Below are positions 32,850 to 45,350 of a stretch of 64,000 nt of DNA, piece by piece. The DNA lies in contig WPIO01000139.1 in NCBI GenBank assembly GCA_009760855.2, positions 1 to 64,000 on the forward strand, written 5' to 3'. The stretch is from Cristatella mucedo. Its lineage: Eukaryota; Bryozoa; Phylactolaemata; Cristatellidae. The notes beneath the pieces were generated by a model, which made no database searches, was not told the origin of the DNA, and was given only the letters and a program-made list of their open reading frames with translations. A program made the translations under genes and the position numbers. Within the stretch, counting starts at the first letter, position 1. Each line of letters begins with the position of its first letter.

Positions 32850-33062
32850 AACGAAATGACAGAGTCTTCAAAGCGGTTGTGTGTGCTGTCTTTTCACCCT
32901 TAACAAAGGTACGTGGCCCTACTGACGTTAATATGGACAACGGTGGAAAGATCAAAGTAAATCCTTGGTAGATGCAATTGCAAGTTGGTGGACGTCTTCT
33001 TGATCTGGAGTTGAATGCAGAGGAGTTTATGTACGTTAAAAGTAAAATTCGCGTTCAGTAAT
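32850..33062 (+). pseudogene. Conserved frame MTESSKR, unit D, broken
   Basis: Reads MTESSKRLCVLSFHP then a stop. After a frameshift it continues DNGGKIKVNPW, a stop, and MQLQVGGRLLDLELNAEEFM, YVKSKIRVQ and a stop in the same place as F. Confidence 0.35.
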
Positions 33063-33179
33063 AATCACAGTTTAAATCTGAGCAAGCGGTTTGAACATGC
33101 TTGAGCAGGTGTGTGGTTTTGTCGGAAATTGCGATAGGAATCGAACTGCAGCAGGCTCGAAATGTATAGCTCCGCCCAA

Positions 33180-33300
33180 GCAGCTCCAGCCGCCCCCCAC
33201 GCCTCAGCTGCAGCAACCACACCAGCCGTAGTCACGGCAGCTACCACCACAACTCCCTTAATTAGAAACAGCCCTTCCAATCCAGCCATTTTTCCAATTA
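33180..33300 (+). other. Gln/Pro/Ala-codon-rich tract, unit D
   Basis: A GC-rich tract of CAGCTGCAGCAACCA-type repeats in otherwise AT-rich DNA. One frame gives PTPQLQQPHQP then a stop; another gives alanine runs on either strand. It may be the relic of a low-complexity coding exon or simply a decayed CAG-rich repeat. Confidence 0.4.
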
Positions 33301-36064
33301 TGTTGTGGCGATTATACTTCACTTGAACATGATCTTCATTTGATCATGTACAGTAATTTTCTGCATATTTGATACACCTAATTCTAAGTCCTACCATAAC
33401 ATGTTTTATGTAACACGTTCTAGTTTAAAAGCCGCACCCTGTATGCGAATTATATAAAAATGCGTATAAGAGGCTTCGCATGTATACAAAAATACGGTAT
33501 ATACGTATAGCTGTACTCTTTGACGTACGTTCGTCAATGCAGTGGCAAAATGTCCTACACCGGGGGGATGTCCTAGAGTCCACCAGGGTCGATGCAGTGG
33601 GAGGATGTCCTACCCTGGGGGGGATTTCGAAGCGTCCACCAAGGTGGAAATATCTGCAATGGGAGAAACGTCCGGAAGATAGAAATGTCCTTCAACCGGT
33701 CGCCCAAATTAAGGATGGAAACTGGCAAGTGTTGCTTTATTTTAGTAAGGTTCGCATCGGTCCAGAGAAGAATTATTGAGTCACGAGGAACGAATTGCAA
33801 GCCATTAAACGGCATTTCCCTATCTAAGCTCAGTCCAGAGGTCACGGGGATCACATCCTTAGGTAGGCGATCCTTTATTGCTGTTCCAGTGGTAGTGCTA
33901 GCCTTGATGTCTCCCGGGAGCTTTCAGAATAGAAGTGGCTAAATCCACAAGTAGTTCACCATCTTCAATGATCATGGGGCTATGCAATGGCTTCCCACAA
34001 TCAAAGACCTGCAGGATCACATTTCTTGGCTTGTATTAAGGTGAGTCCAATATGACTGCATGATACAGTATTTAGCATTCCCGGCTAATAAGAATCCCAA
34101 CAGTTACAGTTGCAGCCAATACATGATTATGGGTAAACACTTCACCCGTAAGGGGAGATATCGAGGTGTTTCTGTATACTAGAACAGTTGGTTTGAAGAT
34201 GATGCTGAGACTTTTGGAGACATGTCTCATATGAACGGCGAGGAAAAAGACCTGCAAACATGCTGCAGTGGTTGTGAAAAAGCAGGTTGCTTCCGGCATA
34301 GGATAAGGTCTTTTGTCATAAATTCAAAAAGTATTAGTGGTCGGAACGGATCCCATGTAGAAATCACCAGGAAGTCGCCTAGTGGCCGAATACAACGGTG
34401 ACAAACCTTGGTGCATGGCAAGGATTCGCCGATAGCTATGGAGGAAGTGTGCAATAACCTTCAGGTAGACACCGAGGGGCTGAGAGGACACTGAGTCATC
34501 TGAGGCAGGGTTTCTACTATGTAGCATGAGATCTGATAAAACAGAGTAGTCAAAACTCTGCCGGGTAAGTTAATACCTTCGACTTCTCGGCAAATGCATG
34601 TCGACAAGAACAACTGTGCTTCGGTTTTTTAGTTCACTAAGTGGAGTGAGAGCATAAGCAATTCATTACCAACATTTGATTACAGTTTCTCATGATACGT
34701 GCAATTTTAGCATATGATGCATATATCAATAGCCATGCCATAAGTATTCCTACATAATCCTTGAACACACATAAGCTGACACGTATAACCATGGATACAC
34801 TGCAATGCATAAGATATATTCGAGTTAGGCCAAAGCCGGCCAAGATTGTCATAGCTAGCATACGGTAGAAAAGGAAAACGAAAGGGGCACCCTTTAGGAT
34901 ATATGATAGGAATAGCGGCAAATAAAGACAGATTTTGATATAACTTGAGCTGAAAAGTAAGTTTTCATAGTGTTGATCACTTGGAGTGATACGGCCACTG
35001 ATTAATGAATCCATACGATGGTTAGATTTTGCCGTGATATCTACGTTATTAATCAAGGTATCCTAGTTGTCAACAGTACGAAAATATTGTAAATTACATC
35101 CAAAAATTCAACATTTATGGGCATTGGTTTTCTTTTAGTGTGATGGTATAGTGGTACATTTTTTTTCTATTGAAAAATCTACAAGCAGGTCTTAGGTGTA
35201 GCTTAGCAATTTGACAGTTCGCCATTTAATTCTTTAAAGTTGACCTGAAATTGCTCAAAATTACGATGCCAATTAAAATATGAAGCCAATATATATACTT
35301 TTTCCAATTTTTTTCGCAGATACGTTTTCACAGTGCAAGCAAATCGATATATCAACTACTTAGAAGGTGGGACGAGCTTTGAAGGACGGAACCACCCAGG
35401 TCACTAACTAACCTAATTTTGTCCTAACAGGCATAGAAACAATAACAAAAGCTGCGGATTATGTGAAGATATTAAATCGTCTACTGAATTAAGACAGTAA
35501 AATGAATAACGGCAATGTTTCTATTAAGAGCCAGTGTATGACTTCGACTTCAGCATGTTCCCCGGAACTCTCCCTGGCTCACCAGGGAGATAACATATAA
35601 TGGCATCTAGTCTAAAAAGGCATGCTACAGCCTTTTAAGTTCAGCCCATTACAGGTCCCATCAGGATAAAAACTGCGAGGCTACCAATCGGCAACAGTAA
35701 ATCGTCAAGAAGATAAAGCTTGATGCATTCTGCTCTGGAGGCGTGGCACGTGAGAGGAACTACTGCATCTGGATTCGCATGTCGTCAAATAATGTGTCCA
35801 GAAGAGATGGGCTGTGGATCGATGAAGCTTTTAGGTAGTCACTTGACTATAAGACCGACAATTTTTCAAATTAATCATCGTTCGAGTCAGTTGTCCGTTC
35901 TCAATTAAATACCAAGCACGTCCAAATTGTATGCCCTGGCTTTCCACGCTAATTTTCCGACTTTGTTTTCACTGACGATAGGATGATGGTGTACAATGGA
36001 CTGCAGTTGACTTCACAATTGTCTCTGTTAACACAACTGACAGTCAGGTGCTTTCGTTTCTTTA

Positions 36065-36388
36065 ATGTCAGGAGAAACTTGTTTGGTCCATGACAATGAT
36101 AATACCATTAATTCCGGTGGATTTTTCCTTGGTTTTACCATATTAAAAAAACTTGTAGGGTTAACTAAGCACAGGTTTTTAAGCCACTATAAGAAGCCGA
36201 GGTCTGTCGACGCCTTAACCAATTTCAAAGACTTGATTGAGTCTTTAGCAGGAAGCCTAGAAAAGTTACATGTTCTTTTTAATTCAAAAGCTGAAATCCT
36301 GCCATGCAGATGTTTAACCGATTTAGAAGACAGTAATGCAATTGCTATTGGCTTGAGAACTCACAGGTGTTCTCACTCCTGGTACTAG
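36065..36388 (+). pseudogene. Conserved frame LTNFK, unit D (unrecognised)
   Basis: A 107-codon frame: NTINSGGFFLGFTILKKL, then SVDALTNFKDLIESLAGSLE, KLHVLFNSKAEI and LEDSNAIAIGLRTHRCSHSW before Y and a stop. F (57895-58217) matches in the second half up to the identical final WY and stop, and E (about 41400-41655) partly matches. No family was recognised. Confidence 0.35.
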
Positions 36389-39087
36389 CAAAGGTTGAAA
36401 AGTTATCAGCATTCCAAGTTAGGAAGGTTACTCCTATTCTGGCCTCCATACAGCAAGCAAGTAAACCAATTAACGAGTCCTTACCCGTTCATTTTACAAG
36501 AAATTCTCCGAGGTCGTTTCCGATAAAGTATTCATCTTAATGACTACCACTTAAATGAAAATTATCCCATGAAAACCCTCCTCCATTTTTACTAGCGAAA
36601 ACAAGGAGGCCCAGCCAAATTTGAGATCTTTATGATTCTCTAGAAAACGATTTTTTACCGAAAATATTCAAATCTGCCACCTCTAGACCACTTGAGCAGC
36701 TTAGATTAGATTCACAGTTCCTAGAAAAATATTAGCTCACAGTTTCCATCTGACGTTTTGAAGAGAATTCGAATAACCACCTCCAAGCACTCACTGTGTG
36801 AACACTTTTTACAGGTGCCCACTTACTTGCTAAAGGTTAATGGCAGGTTAAATGGTATTAAATTCAAAGAGACATTTTCACTAGTCTGTACGTTAAATTC
36901 GCTGATAAATATCAGCTCTAGTGATTTCACGATGCTGTTACAGAAACACCCTGTGTTTACGTGCCACTGCTGCCGTACATCGGCTACCCCTGACCAGCCC
37001 TGGCTGCTCAGCTAAACGAGGTTTTGGCTGAATCCACTTTAACGGCCAATATGCGTATGCTCAACTGAGAGATCAACCAGACCTGCACTACAGTACCAGA
37101 TGACTGTGGACGATGGTTATCTTTTTGAAGCCGCAGACCACTGATGATTCACCGTATATAACCCGTGTTTAGACTATTTGAACTCTTCCAAGGCCAGAAA
37201 AGCTACGAATGATCACAGCTTGTTTCTAAGAAGACGTCAAAGGCCTGATGACTTTTATGCAGGATGACTTGCTCAGTGAATAACAATCATGATAAATTAC
37301 TATATATTGTACCTATAAGTTGGTTATACTTTGTGTTTGTTTGATTACATCCATTTCCTGTCGTCGCCTGCTTTGTCAAAATCGTATTTTTCTCAACCAT
37401 TGACTCGAGAATGGCTTCAAGGCATCGCTGCATCTCCCACTTATTTCCGTGGAATGAAATTCCATTTTGAATTACCTCGAATGAGGAGCAATTATCGAAT
37501 CCGCTTGCAACTGCAGAGGCAGACAGCAAATGAGTTTCCCAGTGTGGGTGGTGTGGTACGGTAGTTCCGTTAGTTATCGGTTGGGTATCCCTCAGGTTTA
37601 AACTTTGGTAAGATAGAAAAAAATAGTGGTTCCTTTTTCTCTCGCCTAATCGTGCCGCTTTACTTCAAGAAGAGTGTCTTTAAAAAGTGCGCTTTCTGCC
37701 AAATTGTAAGCATTAATTAAAACAAACAGGAATTGAGATAGTCTCTTTTTTCCCACCGTCGGTCTTTCACTCCTTCGTTCTCTTTCACACATCCTTTCTT
37801 TCAGTCTTTTTTGTAGCTTTCGCTCCATGCTGCTGAAGTCTACCATTTTATGTGATCTCAATTATTAGTTTATTCAAGGAAAGGTATGATGAAGCTCCAC
37901 CGTATGCATTTGCATGGCATAGATATTTTACTACTGGCTTTAAGATAGCAAAATTTGCATACACGTGCAGATATCAGTCTCAGCGGTTCACTCGTTTTTT
38001 GTCAGTATTTTTCTGCCTGACTTGAAATAATATTGAACTGTAGGTCCAAAAAGATATCAGCTGGTGATGGCAGCTAATTTATGGCACAGCTCATTAGTGG
38101 GATAACTTCAAAGAACATGTAGCTTTAGCACATTTGAAATGTTGGTGATGGTGGAGCTGTATCATACAAAGTCCTTGCTTTCCCAAATTAATTGATATTG
38201 CATCGCTTGTCATCACGTATATTAGGACTACAGCGAATTAAAAACAAAATTCAACAGCGAGATAACCTCCACACACAGATTTAATAGGCTCTGCTCGCGG
38301 CTGGGCTTGGAGCTTCAAGTTTTAACTAATTTCTTAGCTTTTTTACAGGTCCCGTAAAGTTTCGATTAGGGCCCATTAGGTTGTGCAAGATAGATGCAGG
38401 GCAGTAAATATTATAGAACACTATCACATTTTTATTTAGAAAGAGTGCCAGTGACTTTCTGATTGGTTACAGTCTTAAGACTTCAAGCCAACATAGAGGA
38501 AAACATTCACTTAGTGGTTGACATACAGGTTCCAGAAAATAAGTGTACTCACAACTGCCTACGTAAGTTAAATTTCCCAAATCATAGGGTTAGGTAATAA
38601 CAAATAAAAATTACTTCGATTTTGTATTTCTTAATCGAGGCTATGTTCATGTATTTCCACCAGCCGCCTGGCTATGGTGTTTCTGGCGACGAGTGTGGTA
38701 AACGTTCCATTATTTCCCTGTAGGAAATCAGACTTAACAGCCATCAAATGCATTGGAAGAGGTCTTCGTGTTAATGGATACATATTTTTATCACATCTAA
38801 TTAAGGTTTCTCCAGTTAGGCCTAAGCAAGCGATTAGCGACTGGTTAATTTAGCAAACATAGCCAAAGTAAGACTATTTGCTACAGTGATTATCGTCATT
38901 TAAAATTAGCATGTCGCTATAAAAGGCAGTAGCTTGAACCGATTAACCCTCTTATACAACGTTCAGCTGGTCTATTAGTCCTAGCCCGGAGCTTGAGCTG
39001 CTTTAAGCCTGTGAACGAGTCAGTTGGAAGTCGCCTGCCGTATCAGGCGTAGAACATGTGGTATTGTTAGCTTGTTCATAGAATAAG

Positions 39088-39321
39088 GTGTCATTGGGGC
39101 TACATATTAATCACTTTGTCATAGTCGTGGGCGTAATGCAAACAGCGAGGCTTTGCACGTTGCGGAAATTTGCACGTTGTGAGGCTACCCGTTGCAGGGA
39201 GGGCCACACTGCAACAAAATTTATGTCACAAGTTAGGATTAATTTAGCATTTGGTCCTCGTGCTATTTGTTCGCCCTGTCGTTTGCAATGGCTGACCGTG
39301 GCACGAAACCCTGTGGGGTGA
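39088..39321 (+). pseudogene. Conserved Cys-rich frame, unit E
   Basis: Reads INHFVIVVGVMQTARLCTL and then RKFARCEATRC, so the MQT, CTL and ARCxATRC positions match A and D. The downstream part has shifted frame relative to those copies. Confidence 0.25.
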
Positions 39322-39401
39322 CCTTTATTTTATGATACCTATAGTGAGATACCTGCCTCAACCAATTCAATTACCAACACTAGTATGCAGACCCCAAAAA
39401 A

Positions 39402-39593
39402 ATGATCCAATGTGGGCAGGAAGAATTGAAGAAAACAAATGCCGGTAAGAGACGACGGCTTGGAGTAAATCCACGGATAATGCAATCTGGCGTCGGTAGA
39501 CGTGTTCTTGATATTGAGTTCACTGTAGAGAATATTGTGTACGTTACAAGCACCGATATAAGAGCCGCACCCTGTGGTCAAACTATGAAATAA
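39402..39593 (+). pseudogene. Partial conserved frame, unit E
   Basis: The stretch GVNPRIMQSGVGRRVLDIEF, TVENIVYVTSTDIR aligns by eye with the second half of the F frame. The first half (MAESSKR to GGK) and the LINE tail next to it are absent in E and G, so they were gained in D/F or lost in E/G. Confidence 0.3.
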
Positions 39594-39996
39594 ACTGTTT
39601 GAGATATATCGTTTGTACACGAATATAAGGTATATATGTTTGTATGTACTCTTTGACATACATTCATCAAAGCAGGGTGAAAATTTTCTACCCAGGAAAG
39701 GATGTCCTAGGGTCCACCGGGGTGTAAATGTCCACGACGGGAGAAACGTACGAAAGAAGGAAATGCCCTTCAACCTCCAAATCAAGGATGGACACGGGCA
39801 AGTGTTGCCTGATTTCAGTAAGGTTCACAGTGGTCCAGAGTAGAATTATTAAGTTGCGGAAAGGATTGCAAGCTACTATAAAACGGCTTCTCCACTCAGG
39901 AACTCAGTTCGGAGGTCGTTGGGATCTAATCCTGAGGTAGGCGATCCTTCATTGCTGGTGTAAGTGTTAATGCTAGCCTTAATGGCTCCCCGTGAG

Positions 39997-40431
39997 CTAT
40001 AAAAAAGAAGTGGCTAAATTAGCTAGTGTTTCCTCATCTTCACGGACCTTGGGGCTGTGCAGTGGCTTCCCAACCTTGAAGATCTGGAGGATCTGATTTC
40101 TCGATTGATTAGACAATTTGTCCATTATGATTACGTGATACAGTATGTATATGGACCGGCTAATAAGAATCCCAACAGTTAGATTCACAGACCATACATC
40201 ATTGTTGGTAAACGTTTTACCCGTAAGAAAAGAGATCAAGGTGTGACTAAATGCTAGCACAGTAGGATTATAGACGACGATGCTGACGCTTTCTGAGACA
40301 TGCCTCATATGCCAGGAGAGGACAAAAAATCTAAAACCTGCAAGCTGCAGTGGTTGCGAAAAAGCCAGTCGCTTCAGGGGGAGGAGAAGGACTTTCGTGG
40401 CAACAAAGTCACCAATTATTACAGTAAGCAA
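39997..40431 (-). pseudogene. Long conserved open frame, minus strand, unit E
   Basis: A 144-codon frame with RLAFSQPLQLAGFRFFVLS, WHMRHVSESVSIVVYNPTVL, SFLTGKTFTNNDVW and QILQIFKVGKPLHSPKVRED. Aligns with the frames in F and G. No family was recognised. Confidence 0.25.
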
Positions 40432-42629
40432 TTGAACCTATGTAGACGCCAATAGGAGATTGCCAAGTGGCTGTATATCAAGTTGGCTCACGTAGGTGCC
40501 CAGAAAGATTTTACTGATAGCTATGGATAAATTGAACGATAACCTGCAGGTTGACACACAGGGGCTGAGAAGACACTGAGTCATCTGAGGCAGCGTTTTC
40601 AATAGGTTGCATGAGAGCAGTAGTAAACATTCTGCCGGTTATGTTATATAACGAAGGGCCCCACGGCAAACCAAGGGCAGCGTTACAGCTCCAGCAAGTG
40701 GGCACTCCAGTGGAACGAGTTGCTGTCGATACCGTCGGGTTTTCGACAAATGCATGTTAACAAGTACGAGGGCACCTTGGTAGTTTACTTCATAAGAGGA
40801 GTGAGACCATGAACGATTCACGACCAAGATTTGATTAACTTTGCGCATGCTAGACGGAGTTTTACACTTCGATGTATATATCCATAGCCATGCCTTAGGT
40901 ATTCCTACGTAATTATCTGTCCCGTATAAACTGACACGTAGGACCACGGATAATCTGATAGGCTAAGGGTATATGGAAGCTAGACGAAAGCCAGCTAATA
41001 TTGTCAGTCCTGACATAAGGGTAGAGAAGGGACACTAAAACGGCTACTTTTATAATTTATAACACGACCAATCGCTAAAAATAACAAAAGAGACGGTCGT
41101 TCGAGTGATGAAGTTTTAAGCAAACCACTTTGCTATAAGACCAGCTGGTTTCCTAATTAACAATATTTTGAGTCACTAGCTTTCAGGTCTCGATTAAAGA
41201 CCGTGCTTCTCGCCTTTTGTCTGAACCTGGCTTTCCAAAAAAATTACTAACGTATTTTCTGTCTTCCGTTTAACTTATGATAGGATGATAGTATGCTATA
41301 GACTGCATTTGACTTCAAACTTACTTTATAAACACAACTGACAATAGTAAAGTGCTCTCTTTTCGTTACTGTCTGAAGAAATTCGTTAGGTCGAGGACGT
41401 TTATAACTACTATTAATTCCGGTGGTCGTGTCCTTGATTTTACCGAATTACAAAAACCATGCAACATTAACTAAGCAGAGGCTAAAATGCAGCTTTAAGA
41501 ATTTCAGCTCATATGAAAGCCTAGCCAATTTCAAGAACATGTTCATGTCTTTAGCAGAAAGCGTGGAAAAGCCCAAATTTGGTTTCCAGGTAAAACCTTA
41601 AATTATGCTAGTCAGATCTTTTACCAATTTTGACGACTATTCAATTTGCTAGTAGATTGGGTGAGCTAAGAGGTTCGTCTTCCCAGGACTTGCAACAGTT
41701 GACAAGTCATCAACCTTCCTAGTGGTAGTGGTTACACACAATCCGGCAATCATACAGCCCTCCGACTAAATCAATTATCGATTCTTAACGCATGCCGTTT
41801 ACAAAAAATCAATCGAGGTTGATTCAAACAAAGTTGCTACCTTAATAACCTCTGCTAGAAATAAAATACTATCCCGATGACCATCTGCTACCTTTACAAG
41901 CAAAACATGTAGCCCGGCTAAAGCTGAGATCTGGATTACTCTCTAGAAAAATCATATATATCCAAGTCATTTAAATCGGTCACCGTCAGAAAATTCGCAT
42001 CAACCTATTTTGAGCGAATTCAAATCACCAGCTCCAAGCATGCACTGAAAGAATTGGCTGAATAAGTTTAGTCATGATGCAAGTGATATCACTCGATTGA
42101 AGCTTCCGTACTCAGTGTAACCAAACGCCAACCAATTCAGAATCAATGAATCTGCTCAAGTTATACTTGATCCGGCGGTAGCGTTTCACACTGTGGATCA
42201 CGTTATCCCAAATTACGGAAACGATCGACAGCAGCGACTGGTCTCAGCCACATAGTGATGGATTGGTTCAAATGGTCCTTGAGCGAATATGTTTAATCCT
42301 CGTCGTGCTTTCGTCCAGTGTCGTTGACCAAATCTGACATCTATTGAGGTATTGGGTTTGTTCTGTGTCTTTAGCTATCTCTATTTACCTTGAAATTCTT
42401 TCAATTGTGATTCGGACTGGTGGGATTGGCTATTACTTCAATGCTGACGATAATGATATCCCGTTTCTTTTTCAGACCAACAGAGTTTTCATGAGCGACT
42501 GATACACAGCATTCTTGCCTTTTACAGTTGCAACCCTAAATGACTCAAAAACTTCATAGGATAATCGCAGAAGAAAATCTCGCTTCTACTCAAAGGACAG
42601 CCTAAACGGATCGCTGAAGTATCCGACTT

Positions 42630-42765
42630 AGATATTGCTGTTTGTAATATATAATAGTTATGCAATTTTCTATAATATAATATATAATAGTATTATATAA
42701 TAATAGCAATATAAAATATAATAATATATAATAGTAATATATAATAGTAAAACTGTTGTGCAATT
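42630..42765. repeat. AT-rich near-palindromic tract
   Basis: About 120 bp made almost only of tataata/ataatata elements. Several parts are self-complementary, so it can form hairpins or cruciforms. Confidence 0.85.
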
Positions 42766-42994
42766 TTCCGCAGGCACTCAGAGTTTAAGAGTCTACCCTG
42801 AAAACTACATTCCGTGTAATAGTCTTATTAGGGAGACAGGCTCCACAGATAGTTCTCCTTTCTTATCCCTATCTAACCTTAGAGGTAGATAATACCCATT
42901 TACTGAATGCGAGCATTTTTTTGCCATTGATGCATAGGTCGGAAAACTTCCCAGTCAAAGGTAACTGAATGTCGTTTACCTAATTATCAGAGCA

Positions 42995-43215
42995 TTCATT
43001 AGGTCCATGTGATTTATTCTTCATATGCTAATGCTTTCTGACCCTGTGCTGCCTCAATCGATACTTGTTTTGAGTGCTCGATTCATGTAACCATGTTATT
43101 CTTTGGTGTTTATTGAGCATGCTACCTCTAACCATTCCACCACGCTTTTTTGCAGTGAAATAACAGACCTATACAGAGGTAGAGTTCTCTATAGGGCCCT
43201 GTGAAATATGCTATT
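42995..43215 (+). mobile_element. LINE 3' remnant, sense, unit E
   Basis: Degraded 3' region of the LINE family: cattaggtccatgtgattta, then gctgcctc...gaaataacagacctatacag and gagttctctatagggccctg. No coding part survives. Confidence 0.5.
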
Positions 43216-43317
43216 TTTGGTATAGCTCAATGACAGAAAATTACTCGGATGAGCAAATTTATATAAAGCATAAATATCCAAGTGCAACATGGGTTAATGT
43301 TACTTAATAGTGATAAT

Positions 43318-43865
43318 AGTACTAAGAGTTCATTTATATATCACCCTCATTGAACTGAATCTTTTTCTAGCCACTTTTCAGATGCTGTACAGATAGCATC
43401 ACCAAATGACTGGTAGTCAAATCCAGAAACAGTAGGCACCGTGAAAGCATTCCAACATCCACAAAGGATGAATCATTAAGACCTACTAAATTATATAGTG
43501 AAACTATGTGTTATAAACTTCTTTTTTAATTTTGATACTGCCGGGCACGTTATGATGGCCATCGGAAGTGGGTTCCAGGCCTAGAGAACACAACAAATAG
43601 AGGCGTGCTGTGCAAAGACTTTGATGTTCATACGAGGTATGGATAAATGGATCAAGTCAGAACAGTAGTTTCTACAATGCTTGGGCTGGTGGGAAAGTAG
43701 TCCTGATAAGTAGTTTGGGCAAGAGAACAAAGAGACCTGTAATTAAGTGACAGAACCTTTAATTCTATTTCGATCGTAAGAATTTAAAACTTGTCAAGAT
43801 AAATCCAGAATGCGGCACAAGCAAAGCTTGAAAATAAAAACCCAGCTGCAGTGATTGGCTTGAAC
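43318..43865 (-). mobile_element. LINE 3' fragment, antisense, unit E
   Basis: The reverse complement shows the decayed RT C-terminal motif (AWNPLP from ggcctggaacccacttcc) and a 3' end with taatgtaaag-like and gggtgat sequence. The copia element lies immediately downstream. Confidence 0.55.
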
Positions 43866-43874
43866 TGTAAGTTT

Positions 43875-44182
43875 TGTTGGCTGAATCCGCTTCAAAGCTA
43901 GCTATTGTGCCGAATAATTCCACTTTGACCTTCAGTGCATCACTGAAGGACTCGGGAGATCGGCTAATATTTGAGCTGCAGACTACAGCTGATTGGCTGT
44001 ACCTAAGCCAATAGTATTCATTCAGGACTACCATATTTTGAACACGTTTGATGCTAGTTCTGAGTCCGTGTTTCCGTATTTGGATACGGTCTACGCTATG
44101 TTTGTTGGCTGAGGTAATAAATTACCATAATTTTGTTGACCATAAACGGGTAAATTTCTTCTCGGCAGCACTGTTTCTTACA
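43875..44182 (+). repeat. 5' LTR of the copia element (308 bp)
   Basis: Begins TGTTGGCTGAATCC and ends TTTCTTACA, giving the TG...CA ends typical of LTRs. Shares blocks such as agtgcatcactga, ctgcagactac and gtattcattcagga with the 3' LTR. An aataaa signal lies in the last third (ggtaataaattacc). Confidence 0.88.
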
Positions 44183-44200
44183 GGTTGTGGGCCGAGCGTT
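44183..44200 (+). promoter_or_regulatory. Primer-binding site (initiator tRNA-Met half type)
   Basis: GGTTGTGGGCCGAGC directly follows the LTR. It resembles the copia-type primer site, which pairs with an internal part of initiator tRNA-Met (from memory GGTTATGGGCCC in Drosophila copia). Confidence 0.65.
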
Positions 44201-44204
44201 CACT

Positions 44205-45350
44205 AATGCCGTTAATCTAAACAAGTTTATGGGTGAGAATGGGCAGCTGTGGAGTACCCGGGCGAAGTTCTACTTCATTGCTAACGAGCTATGAGGTGCC
44301 GTAATAGGCAACGAGACACGGCTCGTGAATGTTGCATCTCTCACTGCTAAGAGTTGCCAGAAAAACGGAGAGGACGGTAAGGCACAGCAAGAGTTTGACC
44401 GGCGCCGGGCGAAGGCTTTGTCTGTGCACGTCATGGCTGTCTCGGTTTTTGTGCTCATGAGTTCCGATATTGGAACCTTGGCAACGGCTTTGGATGCCCG
44501 ACGGAAGCTATATGCCATATACACTTCCAGCACCCTGATGAGTAGGCTACTCCTACATGAGATGCTGGCATCTATCCAGATGGCAGAATGTGACGATGTG
44601 CAGGATTTGGCAAGCAAAGTTAAATCAATGGCAAATTTGCTTTAAGCCGCAGGAGATGCTATACCAGAGGAACATATTGTCCTATGCATGCTTAAAGGGC
44701 TACTGGAATCTTGGCGGCCGCTGGTAATGGCCCTTGAATCAAGGGACGTGCCCGACTTATCGATTGAAATTGTCCAGAGCAGGCTGATGCATGAACTTCT
44801 GAGGCGGAAAACTCGGCCTTCTCTTGAAGAGAGCATGAGAGGGATGGCTCTTATGGCTTGGAATGAAGCCTGGAAAGCCAGCAAAGCGGCTTCACCTACC
44901 ACTCGTGGTGAGCAGCACACTCTCGCATCTTCTCGTAAGTGCCACTATTGCTCAGTGGTGGGTCTCAAGGCCTTACAATGTTACAAAGGGAAACGGGACG
45001 AAAAGGCCAAATCGGAGGTTAATACAGCAACTATGGACTCATTCGTTTTAACAACCAAATCGAATGCCTGCCATCTTCCATCACAGCTGGAATGGCTAAA
45101 AGACTCAGGAGCCAGGCAGCTTATGCGAAACGAGCCCGAGATCTTTACACACTGCGAGAAAATTGCTTGCAGTGTCGTGATGAGTTACGTTGAAGTACTT
45201 GAAGCGATCGGCACGGGCACAGCTCATAATCAGCTGCATGTAGGTACTGCATGGCGGGAAGCTGAACGTCGAGATGTTTTGCTCGTACCCAAACTTGCTA
45301 AGGACCTCTTAAGGCCAATGCGTCTTAAGTGGCAAAAATGTCGAGTTTGA
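44205..45350 (+). pseudogene. Copia gag and start of protease (decayed)
   Basis: Frame pieces: LNKFMGENGQLWSTRAKFYF, a stop, then 44325-44645 (MNVASL... to DLASKVKSMANLL) and 44688-45350 after another stop. This is the gag_UBN2 type of region. A zinc knuckle, CHYCSVVGLKALQC, has the Cys spacing but lacks the usual GH. WLKDSGARQLM at about 45090 is the aspartic protease motif (normally DSGAS). In an active element gag forms the particle that packages the RNA. Confidence 0.8.

Larger units (their letters stand above)
30524..37153 (+). repeat. Array unit D, diverged
   Basis: Opens with ggatataatccttctccagg and ends where a similar motif recurs near 37154. It holds blocks missing from A, about 31352-31790 and 32570-33785. 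Its middle (35040-36730) is shared with E and F instead of the minisatellite and finger exons of A. It rejoins the common unit end near 36830. Confidence 0.82.
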
